Positions 41,395 to 49,791 of a stretch of DNA of 64,000 bases are shown here, piece by piece. The notes under the pieces were generated by a model, which worked only from the letters and a program-made list of their open reading frames with translations, was not told the origin of the DNA and searched no databases. The first letter of the stretch is position 1. Every line of letters begins with the position of its first letter. Location of the stretch: NCBI GenBank assembly GCA_963695675.1, contig CAVOGY010000005.1, positions 186,001-250,000 on the forward strand, read 5' to 3'. The DNA comes from DASUPK01 sp963695675. GTDB taxonomy: Bacteria; Actinomycetota; Thermoleophilia; Solirubrobacterales; 70-9. The position numbers were made by a program, and so were the translations under genes.

Positions 41395-42372
41395 GTGGCC
41401 GCAATCGAGACGCATCAGCTCGCGCGCGAGTTCGAGGGCGGCATCAAAGCCGTCGACGGCGTCGATCTCGAGGTGGCGGGGGGCGAGATCTACGGCTTCC
41501 TGGGCCCAAATGGGGCCGGTAAGACGACCATGGTCCGGATGCTGACCACGCTGCTTCGGCCCACCGGAGGCCGGGCCGTGGTCGCGGGCTTCGACGTGGC
41601 AGAGGACCCCGGGGCGGTCCGGCGGAAGATCGGCGTCGCTCTGCAGGAGGCGGCGCTGGACCCGCTGATGACCGGCCGTGAGCTCCTCGAGCTGCAGGCG
41701 ACCCTCCACGGCATCTCGAGGAGGGAGGGCGCGCTGAAGGGCCAGTGGCTGCTCGACCGTGTCGGGCTCACGCTGGCCGCCGATCGCCGCGTCGGGACCT
41801 ACTCGGGCGGCATGCGGAGGCGTCTTGACCTGGCCGCCGCGCTCATCCCCACGCCGGAGGTCCTCTTTCTCGACGAACCGACCACCGGGCTCGATCCGGT
41901 CAGCCGCAAGGCGATCTGGGAGGAGGTACGCAAGCTGAACCAGGAGGGGACGACGGTCTTCCTCACCACGCAGTACCTCGAGGAGGCAGACCAGCTCGCC
42001 GACCAGCTCGGGATCATCTCCGGCGGGACGCTAGTCGCGGAGGGGACACCGCAGGCGCTGAAGGCGGAGGTCGGGAGACCGCACCTCGAGCTCTGCCTCG
42101 TCGACCAGCAAGGGAACGAGTCGCGCGCGGAGCAGGTGCTGTCGCGCTTCGGACGGCCTCTGCCCGTCCGCGACGGGACGTTGATGGTCGAGCTCCAGAA
42201 CGGCAGCTCGGAGATCGGGCCGATCGTCGTTGCCCTGAACAGGGAGGGGCTCGACGTCGAGTCCCTGGACCTGGTGCAGCCCACGCTCGACGACGTCTTC
42301 GTGCAGAAGACCGGCCAGCACCTCGAGGGGGCGCAGGAGGAAACCGGCGACTTGGAGGCCGCTGCCGAGTGA
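41395..42372 (+). CDS. ABC transporter ATP-binding protein, DrrA-like
   Basis: A 325-residue ATPase with Walker A GPNGAGKTT, signature YSGGMRRRLDLAAAL, Walker B VLFLDEPTTGLD and switch His replaced in the TTQYLEEADQLAD segment (Gln, as in DrrA-type drug exporters). The C-terminal 80 residues are the extra DrrA-like domain ending LVQPTLDDVFVQKTG. It powers two ABC-2 permeases encoded immediately downstream with four-base overlaps. Likely exports a lipid, polysaccharide precursor or drug; substrate unknown. Confidence 0.93.
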   Translation: MAAIETHQLAREFEGGIKAVDGVDLEVAGGEIYGFLGPNGAGKTTMVRMLTTLLRPTGGRAVVAGFDVAEDPGAVRRKIGVALQEAALDPLMTGRELLELQATLHGISRREGALKGQWLLDRVGLTLAADRRVGTYSGGMRRRLDLAAALIPTPEVLFLDEPTTGLDPVSRKAIWEEVRKLNQEGTTVFLTTQYLEEADQLADQLGIISGGTLVAEGTPQALKAEVGRPHLELCLVDQQGNESRAEQVLSRFGRPLPVRDGTLMVELQNGSSEIGPIVVALNREGLDVESLDLVQPTLDDVFVQKTGQHLEGAQEETGDLEAAAE

Positions 42373-43160
42373 TCCAGAGGCTGGCGGCCAACGCCCGGGT
42401 GGTCCTCGCCCTGGGGAGACGGTCGGTCATGCAGACGCTCAGGCGGCCGCAGCTCGCCGCCCCGCTCGTCATCTTCCCGACCGCCCTGCTGGCAATCCAG
42501 ACCGCAGGGGCCGGGCGGGCCGTCGACCTACCGCAGTTCCCTCCGGTCACCAACTTCCTCTCCTTCATGCTCGCCGGAGCGATCGTCCAGTCGGTGATGA
42601 TGACCGGCAACTCCGGGGCGATCGCGTTTGCGATCGACATGGAGATGAGGTTCACCGATCGCCTCTACGCGGCGCCGATCTCGCGCTCCTCGGTCGTCCT
42701 AGGCAGGCTGATCGCAACGGCGGTGCTGGGGGCGATCATCGCCGTCTACTTCATCGTGCTCGGGCTGATCTTCGGGGCCAGCATCCATGAGGGCGTGCCC
42801 GCCGTGATCTGGATCGTCGTGCTGACCGCGGTCTCCGCACTGGCATTCGGGGCAATCGGCGCGGCGATCGCGCTCCGCTCGAACAGCGCGAGTGTGGTGC
42901 AGGGGATCTTCCCCCTCGTCTTCGTGATCCTCTTCCTCTCGGACGCGTTCTTTCCGGCGAACCTGATGCTGGAGCCTGCCTCCTGGGTCGCGCAATACAA
43001 CCCGCTCAGCTTCATCGTCAACGGCATCCGCGAGCCAATCATCGACGGCTGGTCGGCAACGACCCAGCTGAAGGCGATCGCTTCGGTGATCGGGGTCGGG
43101 GCGCTCGGCTTCTTGCTCTGCGCCGCCGCGATGCGGGGGAGGTTGCGGAGGGGCTTATGA
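42369..43160 (+). CDS. ABC-2 type permease
   Basis: A 263-residue permease with about six helices (for example FLSFMLAGAIVQSVMMTG, AVLGAIIAVYFIVLGLIFGA, GIFPLVFVILFLSDAFFP). The FFPANLMLEPASWVAQYNPLS region is the typical ABC-2/DrrB C-terminal motif. It overlaps both neighbouring transporter genes by four bases and forms a heterodimeric channel with the next permease. Confidence 0.9.
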   Translation: MIQRLAANARVVLALGRRSVMQTLRRPQLAAPLVIFPTALLAIQTAGAGRAVDLPQFPPVTNFLSFMLAGAIVQSVMMTGNSGAIAFAIDMEMRFTDRLYAAPISRSSVVLGRLIATAVLGAIIAVYFIVLGLIFGASIHEGVPAVIWIVVLTAVSALAFGAIGAAIALRSNSASVVQGIFPLVFVILFLSDAFFPANLMLEPASWVAQYNPLSFIVNGIREPIIDGWSATTQLKAIASVIGVGALGFLLCAAAMRGRLRRGL

Positions 43161-43927
43161 GCTGGCAGCGCTCGGCGGCCACGGTCACCGCCCTCGTCAG
43201 GAGGGCCCTGAACGAGATCACCAGGGTGCCTGGGGCGGCGATCCCCGGCGTGCTCGCGCCGACCATCTTCTTCCTCGGTCTGACGAGCGTATTCGGGAGC
43301 CTGACGCTGCTGCCCGGGTTCACCACGCACAGCTACCAGAGCTTCCTGATCCCGGTCAGCCTGCTCCAGGGCGCAGCCTTCAGTGGCGCCGCCACTGGGG
43401 TCAATCTGGCCCGCGACATCGAGCAGGGGTGGTTCGACCGGCTGCTTGCCTCCCCGGCCCCCCGCCCGGTCCTGCTCGCGGGGCTGGTGCTCTCGGCGAG
43501 CCTGCGCTCGCTGCTGCCGGCGTCTTTCCTGCTGATCGTCGGGTTGGTCGTCGGCGTCCACTGGCCGGGACTGCTCGGCCTGCTGATTGCCGTGAGCTTG
43601 GTCATGGGGATGGCCGTGGTTGCCGCGACGTGGGGGACTTCGCTGGCCTTCCGTTTCCGCACCCAGTCCGCCGCACCGGTGATGCAGGTCGGGATGTTCC
43701 TGGCGGTCCTGTTGACAACCGCCTACGCACCGCTGGAGCTGCTCACCGGCTGGCTGCAGACCGTCGCTCGGATCAACCCCGTGACCCAGGTGGTCGAGGC
43801 GGCGCGGCAGGGCTTCGTCGGATCCGTGACCTGGGGCGATACCTGGCCCGGGTACCTGGCGCTCTTCGGCCTGGCTGCCGTGCTCACCTTCTTTGCCCTG
43901 CGCGGCATGCGGCGGATGACGTTTTGA
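43157..43927 (+). CDS. ABC-2 type permease, second subunit
   Basis: A 256-residue DrrB-like permease with six helices and the motifs NLARDIEQGWFDRLLASP (typical coupling segment) and LTGWLQTVARINPVTQVVEAAR before the last helix. It pairs with the preceding permease and the ATPase at 41395. The stop overlaps the start of the glycoside hydrolase gene, so all four genes form one operon. Confidence 0.9.
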   Translation: MSWQRSAATVTALVRRALNEITRVPGAAIPGVLAPTIFFLGLTSVFGSLTLLPGFTTHSYQSFLIPVSLLQGAAFSGAATGVNLARDIEQGWFDRLLASPAPRPVLLAGLVLSASLRSLLPASFLLIVGLVVGVHWPGLLGLLIAVSLVMGMAVVAATWGTSLAFRFRTQSAAPVMQVGMFLAVLLTTAYAPLELLTGWLQTVARINPVTQVVEAARQGFVGSVTWGDTWPGYLALFGLAAVLTFFALRGMRRMTF

Positions 43928-45189
43928 GCGCAGGCTTGCCGCAGGTGGTGGAGGCGGACCGTCGCGACCGCGTCCTCAGGATCGCCGAGCACACACTCCG
44001 GCAGAGCTGGATCGAGGGCGAGCGCCATGGCATCCGCTTCGCCTACTCGCGGCCGAGCCCGAGCCACTACCCGTGGCAGTGGTACTGGGACTCCTGCTTT
44101 CACGCGATCGTCTGGCGGCGCTTCGACGCGATCCGCGCGGAGAGCGAGCTGCGCAGCCTGCTCGACGGCGGCCGCGGCGATGGGTTCATCGGGCACACGA
44201 TCTTCTGGGACCGCCCGGTCGACTGGCAGCGGCGCTGGACCTACAACGTCACGTCGCGGAGCGCCCCCAGTACCTCCACCATCCAGCCTCCGCTACTCGC
44301 CTGGGCCTGGCGGATCGCCGTCGGCGACCCCGCACGAGAGCCTCGCATCGACGCCCATCACCGCTGGCTCGAGTCGAACCGCGACCTCGACGGGGACGGC
44401 CTGCTCTGGATTGTTCAGCCCGACGAGTCGGGTCTCGACTCCTCCTCGAAGTTCGACGCCGTCTGGGGCCTCCGCGCCCACGCCAGGCCTCTGTTCCCGT
44501 TCCTGATCGCACGGAACCGCAGGTACGGCTGGGATGCGCGCCGGGTCCTGGCGGCCGGTGGCCCGCTGATGTGCGAGGTCGTCACCAACGTCCTCTGGTG
44601 CCTCGCCCGGCTCGCGGCCGGAGAGCCTTCGATCACCCCCGCCCTGGTCGCCCGTCTCTGGGACGACCGCCGCGGGCTCTTCCTCGACACCGCCCGCGGT
44701 GAGGTCGCCAGGCTGGATGACACCGACCCGATCGGGGGCGACCGCCGCATCCGGGTGTCCACCTGGTCCGCGCTCGCCCCCCTGGCGCTCCCTGACCTGC
44801 CCGAGGAGATCGGCAGACGCCTGGTCGAGGAGCACCTGCTCGACCCGCGCAAGTACTGGCTCCCCTACCCACCGACCTCGGTATCGGCCCAGGAGCCCAG
44901 CTTCGAACCGCGGAGGTGGAGGGCGCCGCTGCGGCGCCTCTACTGGCGCGGCCCGACCTGGATCAACTCCGCTTGGCTGATCTGGATCGGCCTGCTGCGA
45001 AGTGGATACGAGCCCGAGGCGCTCGAGATGACCAATCTCCTCGCCGGAGCGGTCGCCAGGGAACGGCTGCGCGAGTTCTACGAGCCGCACACGGGCGAGG
45101 GCCTCGGCGCCCGCGAGTTCGGCTGGTCGTCGTTGATCACCGAGCTCGTCGAGCCGGATCCGGCCGCGCCGCGCTCATACCTCAGCTGA
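43924..45189 (+). CDS. Glycoside hydrolase, MGH1/GH63-like (alpha,alpha)6-barrel
   Basis: A 421-residue soluble protein similar to mannosylglycerate hydrolase/GH63 family barrels: HYPWQWYWDSCFHAIVWRRF, FIGHTIFWDR, TIQPPLLAWAW and YWRGPTWINSAWLIWIGLL are characteristic, with acidic residues (WDSCFH Asp and FEPRR-region Glu) as catalytic candidates. It would hydrolyse an alpha-linked sugar, perhaps a mannosylglycerate or glucosylglycerate osmolyte. The start TTG 43924 overlaps the permease stop by four bases, linking it to the exporter. Confidence 0.8.
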   Translation: MSAGLPQVVEADRRDRVLRIAEHTLRQSWIEGERHGIRFAYSRPSPSHYPWQWYWDSCFHAIVWRRFDAIRAESELRSLLDGGRGDGFIGHTIFWDRPVDWQRRWTYNVTSRSAPSTSTIQPPLLAWAWRIAVGDPAREPRIDAHHRWLESNRDLDGDGLLWIVQPDESGLDSSSKFDAVWGLRAHARPLFPFLIARNRRYGWDARRVLAAGGPLMCEVVTNVLWCLARLAAGEPSITPALVARLWDDRRGLFLDTARGEVARLDDTDPIGGDRRIRVSTWSALAPLALPDLPEEIGRRLVEEHLLDPRKYWLPYPPTSVSAQEPSFEPRRWRAPLRRLYWRGPTWINSAWLIWIGLLRSGYEPEALEMTNLLAGAVARERLREFYEPHTGEGLGAREFGWSSLITELVEPDPAAPRSYLS

Positions 45190-45264
45190 ACACCTCGTAT
45201 TGCCCACTCCAGGTGGTAGCGGCGCCGCTCAACTCAATCCTGGTCTTGAGCTCGTCTTGCCCGG

Positions 45265-45678
45265 CTATGCCGCCGGAATCGCTACATTCGGCGAGACTCC
45301 CGCCTGGCAGACGAACTTCCCGACGGTCCGCTTCTTCGCCTTCACCCGCACAGAGTTCGTACCGGCCGGCAGTGTCTTGGGAAGCTGGCCGGACAGTGTC
45401 CAGTTCCCGCTCGCATCGGACGTAGAACCGTCCAGCGTCGTGAGGACCACGCCGTTCGTATCCAGTACCTGAAGCCTCATCGACCGGTTCGGCTCGCAGG
45501 CGCTGACCGTATTCAGCGATCCCTTCGCGTTCACCTTGCCGCTTTTGCCGATCTTGGGGCTTTGGTTGAAGAAGATCACGGCGGTCTTCTTCTTCTTCGC
45601 CGCCAGCGCCACCGCGCTGAACGAGCCGATCCCCAGCGCCGCGATCGCCAACACTGCCAACACCTTTGCTGCCCTCAT
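45265..45678 (-). CDS. Exported hypothetical protein
   Basis: A 137-residue secreted protein. The start ATG 45678 has AGGAGGG upstream; the signal peptide AAKVLAVLAIAALGIGSFSA is cleaved near VALAAKK. The mature part has a basic start (AAKKKK), two widely spaced cysteines (SACEPNRS, FVCQAG) and a beta-sandwich-like sequence (TTLDGSTSDASGNWTLSGQ) like a single Ig/Big-type domain. No named family. Confidence 0.7.
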   Translation of the reverse strand: MRAAKVLAVLAIAALGIGSFSAVALAAKKKKTAVIFFNQSPKIGKSGKVNAKGSLNTVSACEPNRSMRLQVLDTNGVVLTTLDGSTSDASGNWTLSGQLPKTLPAGTNSVRVKAKKRTVGKFVCQAGVSPNVAIPAA

Positions 45679-45733
45679 CGGAAACCCTCCTCGCTGTGAC
45701 CCTGGGGCGAGTTTAGGGCCTCGCGCGCCAGGA

Positions 45734-45952
45734 CTACTTGTAGCGGTAGGTGATTCGCCCGCGATCGAGGTCGTAAGGAGAGAGCTCGATCTTGACTCGA
45801 TCACCCGGCAGGATGCGGATGTAGTGCCGGCGCATCTTGCCCGAGATGTGGCCAAGAACGTCGTGGCCGTTGTCCAACTTGACGCGGAACATCGTGTTGG
45901 GGAGCGCCTCGGTGATCTCGCCTTCCATCTCGATTTTCTCTTCCTTCGCCAT
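45734..45952 (-). CDS. infA: Translation initiation factor IF-1
   Basis: A 72-residue OB-fold protein with the family sequence KIEMEGEITEALPNTMFRV, ISGKMRRHYIRILPGDRV and SPYDLDRGRITYRYK. It binds the 30S A-site during initiation. In most actinobacteria infA lies with rpmJ-rpsM-rpsK; here it stands alone between a secreted protein gene and enoyl-CoA hydratase, so either it has been relocated or a second copy exists in the ribosomal cluster. Confidence 0.96.
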   Translation of the reverse strand: MAKEEKIEMEGEITEALPNTMFRVKLDNGHDVLGHISGKMRRHYIRILPGDRVKIELSPYDLDRGRITYRYK

Positions 45953-45978
45953 GCGGCCGGCCAGGGTAGCGCTTCCCT

Positions 45979-46776
45979 CTAACGCCCCTCGAATGTCGCC
46001 TTGCCGGGCCCCTCGGCGAGGAAGCTCGCCACCGCGTTCTTGAGGTCCTTAGAGGCGAACAGCTCCGCGAAGACCTCGGGGGTGACCCGATCCGCCTCGT
46101 TTACGCCGCCCTCTCGGTATGCGCGGATGATCTGCTTGGTCGCGCCGTGGGCGATCGTCGGTCCGTCCGCGAGACGGTGAGCGAACTTCATGCCCTTCTC
46201 GAGCAGCTGGTCGTCGGGTACGACGCGGCTGACGACGTTCCACCGCTCCAGCGTCGAGGCGTCGTAGAGGCCGCCGCTCATCACGAACTCGGCGGCTCGC
46301 GCCGGCCCCGAGCGCTCGGCCATCCGCTGGGTTCCGCCCGCCCCGGGAGTCAGCCCCACGGTCGCCTCGACGAGCCCGAAGCGCGCCGATTCCGTCGCCC
46401 AGATCATGTCGCAGCCAAGGGAAATCTCGAGGCCGGCCGTCAGGCAGAGGCCATGCACCAATGCGAGGGTCGGAATCGGCAGCTCCTCCAGCTGGCGCAC
46501 GACCGGGATCAGCGAGGCGAACGAGTGGGAGGCTTCGCCCTCGTCGACCACCCGCTGGAAGCTGTGCACGTCCGCGCCGCCGGTGAAGATGTCCCCCTCG
46601 GCACGCCAGACCAGCGCCCTCGCGTCCGAGCCCTCGACCTCCTTGATGCAAGAGACGAGCGCCTCCCAGGCGTCATCGCCGAACAGGTTGAGCGGCGGGT
46701 TCTCCAGCACGATCACCGCGACGTTGCCCTCTCGCTCCAGCCTGATCGGGGCGGTGTTCGTCTCCGTTTCAGCCAT
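45979..46776 (-). CDS. Enoyl-CoA hydratase/isomerase family protein
   Basis: A 265-residue crotonase-fold enzyme. The oxyanion-hole segments are GDIFTGGADVHSF and GLCLTAGLEISLGCDM; the first catalytic Glu position is replaced within AGLEISLGCD while a Glu is seen in GLVEATVGLTPGAGGTQRM at the second site. This pattern fits enoyl-CoA hydratase or an isomerase. The start ATG 46776 follows GAGGAGA and overlaps the HIT gene by eight bases. It adds the hydration step to the window's beta-oxidation enzymes. Confidence 0.9.
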   Translation of the reverse strand: MAETETNTAPIRLEREGNVAVIVLENPPLNLFGDDAWEALVSCIKEVEGSDARALVWRAEGDIFTGGADVHSFQRVVDEGEASHSFASLIPVVRQLEELPIPTLALVHGLCLTAGLEISLGCDMIWATESARFGLVEATVGLTPGAGGTQRMAERSGPARAAEFVMSGGLYDASTLERWNVVSRVVPDDQLLEKGMKFAHRLADGPTIAHGATKQIIRAYREGGVNEADRVTPEVFAELFASKDLKNAVASFLAEGPGKATFEGR

Positions 46777-47191
46777 CTTCTCCTCGCAGTCTCCGGGCGA
46801 CCTGGGCGATCTCGTCGGCATCCCCGGGCGCGGGCACCCACGGAAGCTTGAGCGGATCATCCTCGTATCGAGGGACAACGTGGATGTGAAAGTGGAAGAC
46901 GGTCTGCCAGGCGACGGCTCCGCAGGCGTTGATCAGGTTGATCCCGTCCGCGCCGAGGACGCTCTTCATCCGCTTCGCAAGGCGCTGAGCGGCGAGGATC
47001 GTCGCGGAGAGATCGTCCGCCCCGACCTCGAGCAGGTCGGCGGTGTGCTCCCGCGGCACGACAAGCGAGTGCCCCGGGGTCGCCGGATTGATGTCCATGA
47101 AGGCGACTGTCCGGTCGTCGGAATCGATCGTCTCACTCGGAATGGAGCCGGCGATGATGCCGCAGAACAGACAATCGGGATCCGAATACAC
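46769..47191 (-). CDS. HIT family protein
   Basis: A 140-residue histidine-triad nucleotide-binding protein with the active-site motif HFHIHVVPR and the zinc-type N-terminal DCLFCGIIAGSIPS. HIT proteins hydrolyse adenosine 5'-phosphoramidates or Ap4A-like compounds. It is upstream of and overlaps the enoyl-CoA hydratase gene. Confidence 0.94.
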   Translation of the reverse strand: MYSDPDCLFCGIIAGSIPSETIDSDDRTVAFMDINPATPGHSLVVPREHTADLLEVGADDLSATILAAQRLAKRMKSVLGADGINLINACGAVAWQTVFHFHIHVVPRYEDDPLKLPWVPAPGDADEIAQVARRLRGEDG

Positions 47192-47246
47192 GGCGGCAGG
47201 CTATCGACCCCCAAGAAGACGAGCGACCAGCGAATCTGAGCTCCGG

Positions 47247-48668
47247 CTAACGGAGCTGTCTGGCCCGCTCGAGCGCCTCGCCTCGGCCGCTGATCTCGCC
47301 AGTGAAGGCCTCGGCGCGAAGCTCCTCCAGCAAGCGGCCCATCTCCGGGCCAGGCTCGAGGCCGAGCTCCGCGGCCAGCTCGTCCCCCGAGATCGGGGGT
47401 CGCGGCGGACCATCGCGATGCCAGGCGAGGGCGTCGCGAAGCATCTCGCGGGCCAGGTCCAGGTGGGCCTCGACCATCTCCGGGATTGCGAGGGGGCCCT
47501 CCCCGCGTGCGGCAAGCCTGTCGGCGACGCTGAGCAGGGTGACGTCCGCCGATACCGGCTCGGTTGCCACCAGGTAGTCGTAGACGGCTCGCCGGGACAA
47601 CGGCCGCTGGTGGATCAGAAAGCCAAGGCGCAGATGGTGCAGGGCAAGCCCCTGAAGGTGAGTGGTCAGCTTCCGGCTCACGCGCAGGCGCCGCCCGATC
47701 CCGGCGACGATCTGCGCGCCGACCTCGTCGTGGCCGATGAAGGTCACGTAGGCGCCCTCCGAGCGCGTCTCCGGCTTGCCGAGGTCGTGGAAGAGGGCCC
47801 CGAAGCGGAGCGCGTCCCGCCGGGTGAGCTCGTCGGCGAGGGGCTCGGCGAGGAAACGCTCGATCTCGGCCCCCTCCTCGCCGGCGAAGGCGCCCAGGTC
47901 GGCCTCGAGGCCGAGCCATTCCTCGAGCACCGCCAGCGTGTGCCCGAGGACGTCGAGGTGATGATTCGGGTTCTGGACGACGCCTCGGAGGGCATCCAGC
48001 TCGGGCAGGACTACCGGCGTGAGGTCGAGCTCGTCCATCAGCCCGATCCCGCGCAGCGGGTCCGGCCCGGCGACGATGCCGCGAAGTTCCGCGAACTGCC
48101 GCTCCCCGGCCGGTTCGGCGGCCTGGCTCGCGTCGGAGCGGGCGAGCTCGGCCGTCCCCGGTTCGATGGAGAGACCGTGCGCGGCCGAGAGCCTCGCGGC
48201 GCGAAGCAGCCGGATCGGGTCGTCGCGAAACGCCCCCTCGGACGCCACGCGGAGCAGGTGGGCCTCGGAGTCCGAGATGCCCCCGGTCGGGTCGATCGGC
48301 TCGCCGCCCCCCAGCGGAATCGCGATCGCGTTGATGGTGAAGTCGCGGGCCCGCAGATCGTCTTCGATCGTCCCGGCGCGCAGGGCGGCCACATCGACGT
48401 GCCAGCCGTCCGTCGGTGCGACCGCGCGCCAGGTCGCGTGCTTCTCCGAGAGCGGAAATGCCGAGCCGCCCGCCACCCTCGCGATCGCCCGCGCCGCGCT
48501 CTGCTCGCTGCTCGGCTCGACCGCCAGGTCGGCGTCCGCGACCTGCTTGGAGAGCAGGGCATCCCGGATAGCACCGCCCACGATCCAGGCCCGGCCTCCC
48601 TGCTCGAGCGCAGCGCGCGCCGCGGCGATCGAGGGGGCGGCGTCGAGAGCCCCGAAGCGATTGCTCAT
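47247..48668 (-). CDS. CCA-adding tRNA nucleotidyltransferase / poly(A) polymerase family with HD domain
   Basis: A 473-residue class II nucleotidyltransferase: head domain GGRAWIVGGAIRDALL and the DADLAV catalytic carboxylates, LRARDFTINAIAIPLG and the RLLRAARLSAAHG neck motif, then an HD domain with HHLDVLGHTLAVLE, LFHDLGKPETR. It adds CCA (or A) to tRNA 3' ends, needed because the tRNA-Pro in this window does not encode CCA. It overlaps the alr gene by four bases. Confidence 0.92.
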   Translation of the reverse strand: MSNRFGALDAAPSIAAARAALEQGGRAWIVGGAIRDALLSKQVADADLAVEPSSEQSAARAIARVAGGSAFPLSEKHATWRAVAPTDGWHVDVAALRAGTIEDDLRARDFTINAIAIPLGGGEPIDPTGGISDSEAHLLRVASEGAFRDDPIRLLRAARLSAAHGLSIEPGTAELARSDASQAAEPAGERQFAELRGIVAGPDPLRGIGLMDELDLTPVVLPELDALRGVVQNPNHHLDVLGHTLAVLEEWLGLEADLGAFAGEEGAEIERFLAEPLADELTRRDALRFGALFHDLGKPETRSEGAYVTFIGHDEVGAQIVAGIGRRLRVSRKLTTHLQGLALHHLRLGFLIHQRPLSRRAVYDYLVATEPVSADVTLLSVADRLAARGEGPLAIPEMVEAHLDLAREMLRDALAWHRDGPPRPPISGDELAAELGLEPGPEMGRLLEELRAEAFTGEISGRGEALERARQLR

Positions 48669-49789
48669 TCCCGGAACTCCCGCGGCACCCGTTGGGAGAT
48701 CCCGCAGGTGACCTCGTAGTTGATCGTCGCGAGCCGAGTCGCCATTTCCTCGGCGAGAATCCGCTCCGAGCCCTGCGGGCCGATGAAGACGGCGGGCGCG
48801 CCGGGCTCGACGTGCGTGTCAGGTCCCAGGTCGATCGTGACGTTGTCCATCGAGACCGTCCCGACCAGCGGATAGCGACGGCCTCCGACGAGCGCCTCCC
48901 CGTTGTTGGAGAGACCGCGTCTTATCCCGTCCCCGTAGCCGATCGGGAGCACTCCCACCCAGGTGTCCCCCGGCGCCCGCCAGGTCCGGCCATATCCCGC
49001 GCTCGCCCCGCGCTCGAAGCGCTTCACGTCTGCGACGTACGAGCGGAGCTCGAGCGCCGGCTCGAGGCCATGGTCGGCGGGATCGTGGTGGAACGGATCG
49101 AGGCCGTAAATGGCGATCCCGCAGCGCACCATGTCGAAGTGGGTGGCCGGGTCACGGAGCGTCGCCGCGCTGTTCGCGGCGTGGACGGTGCACGCCGGGG
49201 CGATCTCCCGCACCGCCTCGGCGACCGGGCGGAAGGCCGCAAGCTGCTCGGCGAGATACTCGTCGCCGGGATCGTCGGCGGTGGCGAAGTGGGTCCAGAC
49301 GCCGGCCAGCTCGAGGGCGTTATCCGAGGCGCAGGCGCGGGCCAGCTCGATCAGCGTGGCCGGATCTCGCTCCCCGAGCCTCCCCATCCCGCTGTCGAGC
49401 TTGACGTGCACAGCCGCCGTCTGGCCGAGCTCCCCGGCGACGCGCGAGCAGAGCTCCCTGAACCCCTCCCGCCAAATCGCCACCTCCGCTCGGGCGGCCA
49501 GCGCGGTGCGCAGCTCCTCCTCGGTGAGCGCGCCCATCACCAGGATCGGGACATCGGGAAAGTACAGACGGAGCTCGTCCGCTTCGGGCGCGGCGGCGAC
49601 CGCGAGCCGGGTAGCCCCCCCGCGCATCGCCGCGGCTGCGCAGGCGGCGGCCCCGTGGCCGTATCCGTTGGCCTTGACCACCGCGCACAGCTCGGTGCCC
49701 TGGCCGACATGCTCATTGAGCGTCCGGCAGTTTCGCTCGACGGCCCCGACGTCGACGATCGCCAGCGCCCGGCCGATCCGCTCGGCCAT
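48665..49789 (-). CDS. alr: Alanine racemase
   Basis: A 374-residue fold-type III PLP enzyme. PLP lysine K39 lies in AVVKANGYGHGA and the second catalytic tyrosine in ASAGYGRTWRAP; VKLDSGMGRLG and LVGTVSMDNVTIDLG are conserved. It makes D-alanine for peptidoglycan. It sits directly downstream of the nnr gene, the classic actinobacterial order, and is translationally coupled to the following tRNA nucleotidyltransferase gene. Confidence 0.96.
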   Translation of the reverse strand: MAERIGRALAIVDVGAVERNCRTLNEHVGQGTELCAVVKANGYGHGAAACAAAAMRGGATRLAVAAAPEADELRLYFPDVPILVMGALTEEELRTALAARAEVAIWREGFRELCSRVAGELGQTAAVHVKLDSGMGRLGERDPATLIELARACASDNALELAGVWTHFATADDPGDEYLAEQLAAFRPVAEAVREIAPACTVHAANSAATLRDPATHFDMVRCGIAIYGLDPFHHDPADHGLEPALELRSYVADVKRFERGASAGYGRTWRAPGDTWVGVLPIGYGDGIRRGLSNNGEALVGGRRYPLVGTVSMDNVTIDLGPDTHVEPGAPAVFIGPQGSERILAEEMATRLATINYEVTCGISQRVPREFRE

Positions 49790-49791
49790 GC

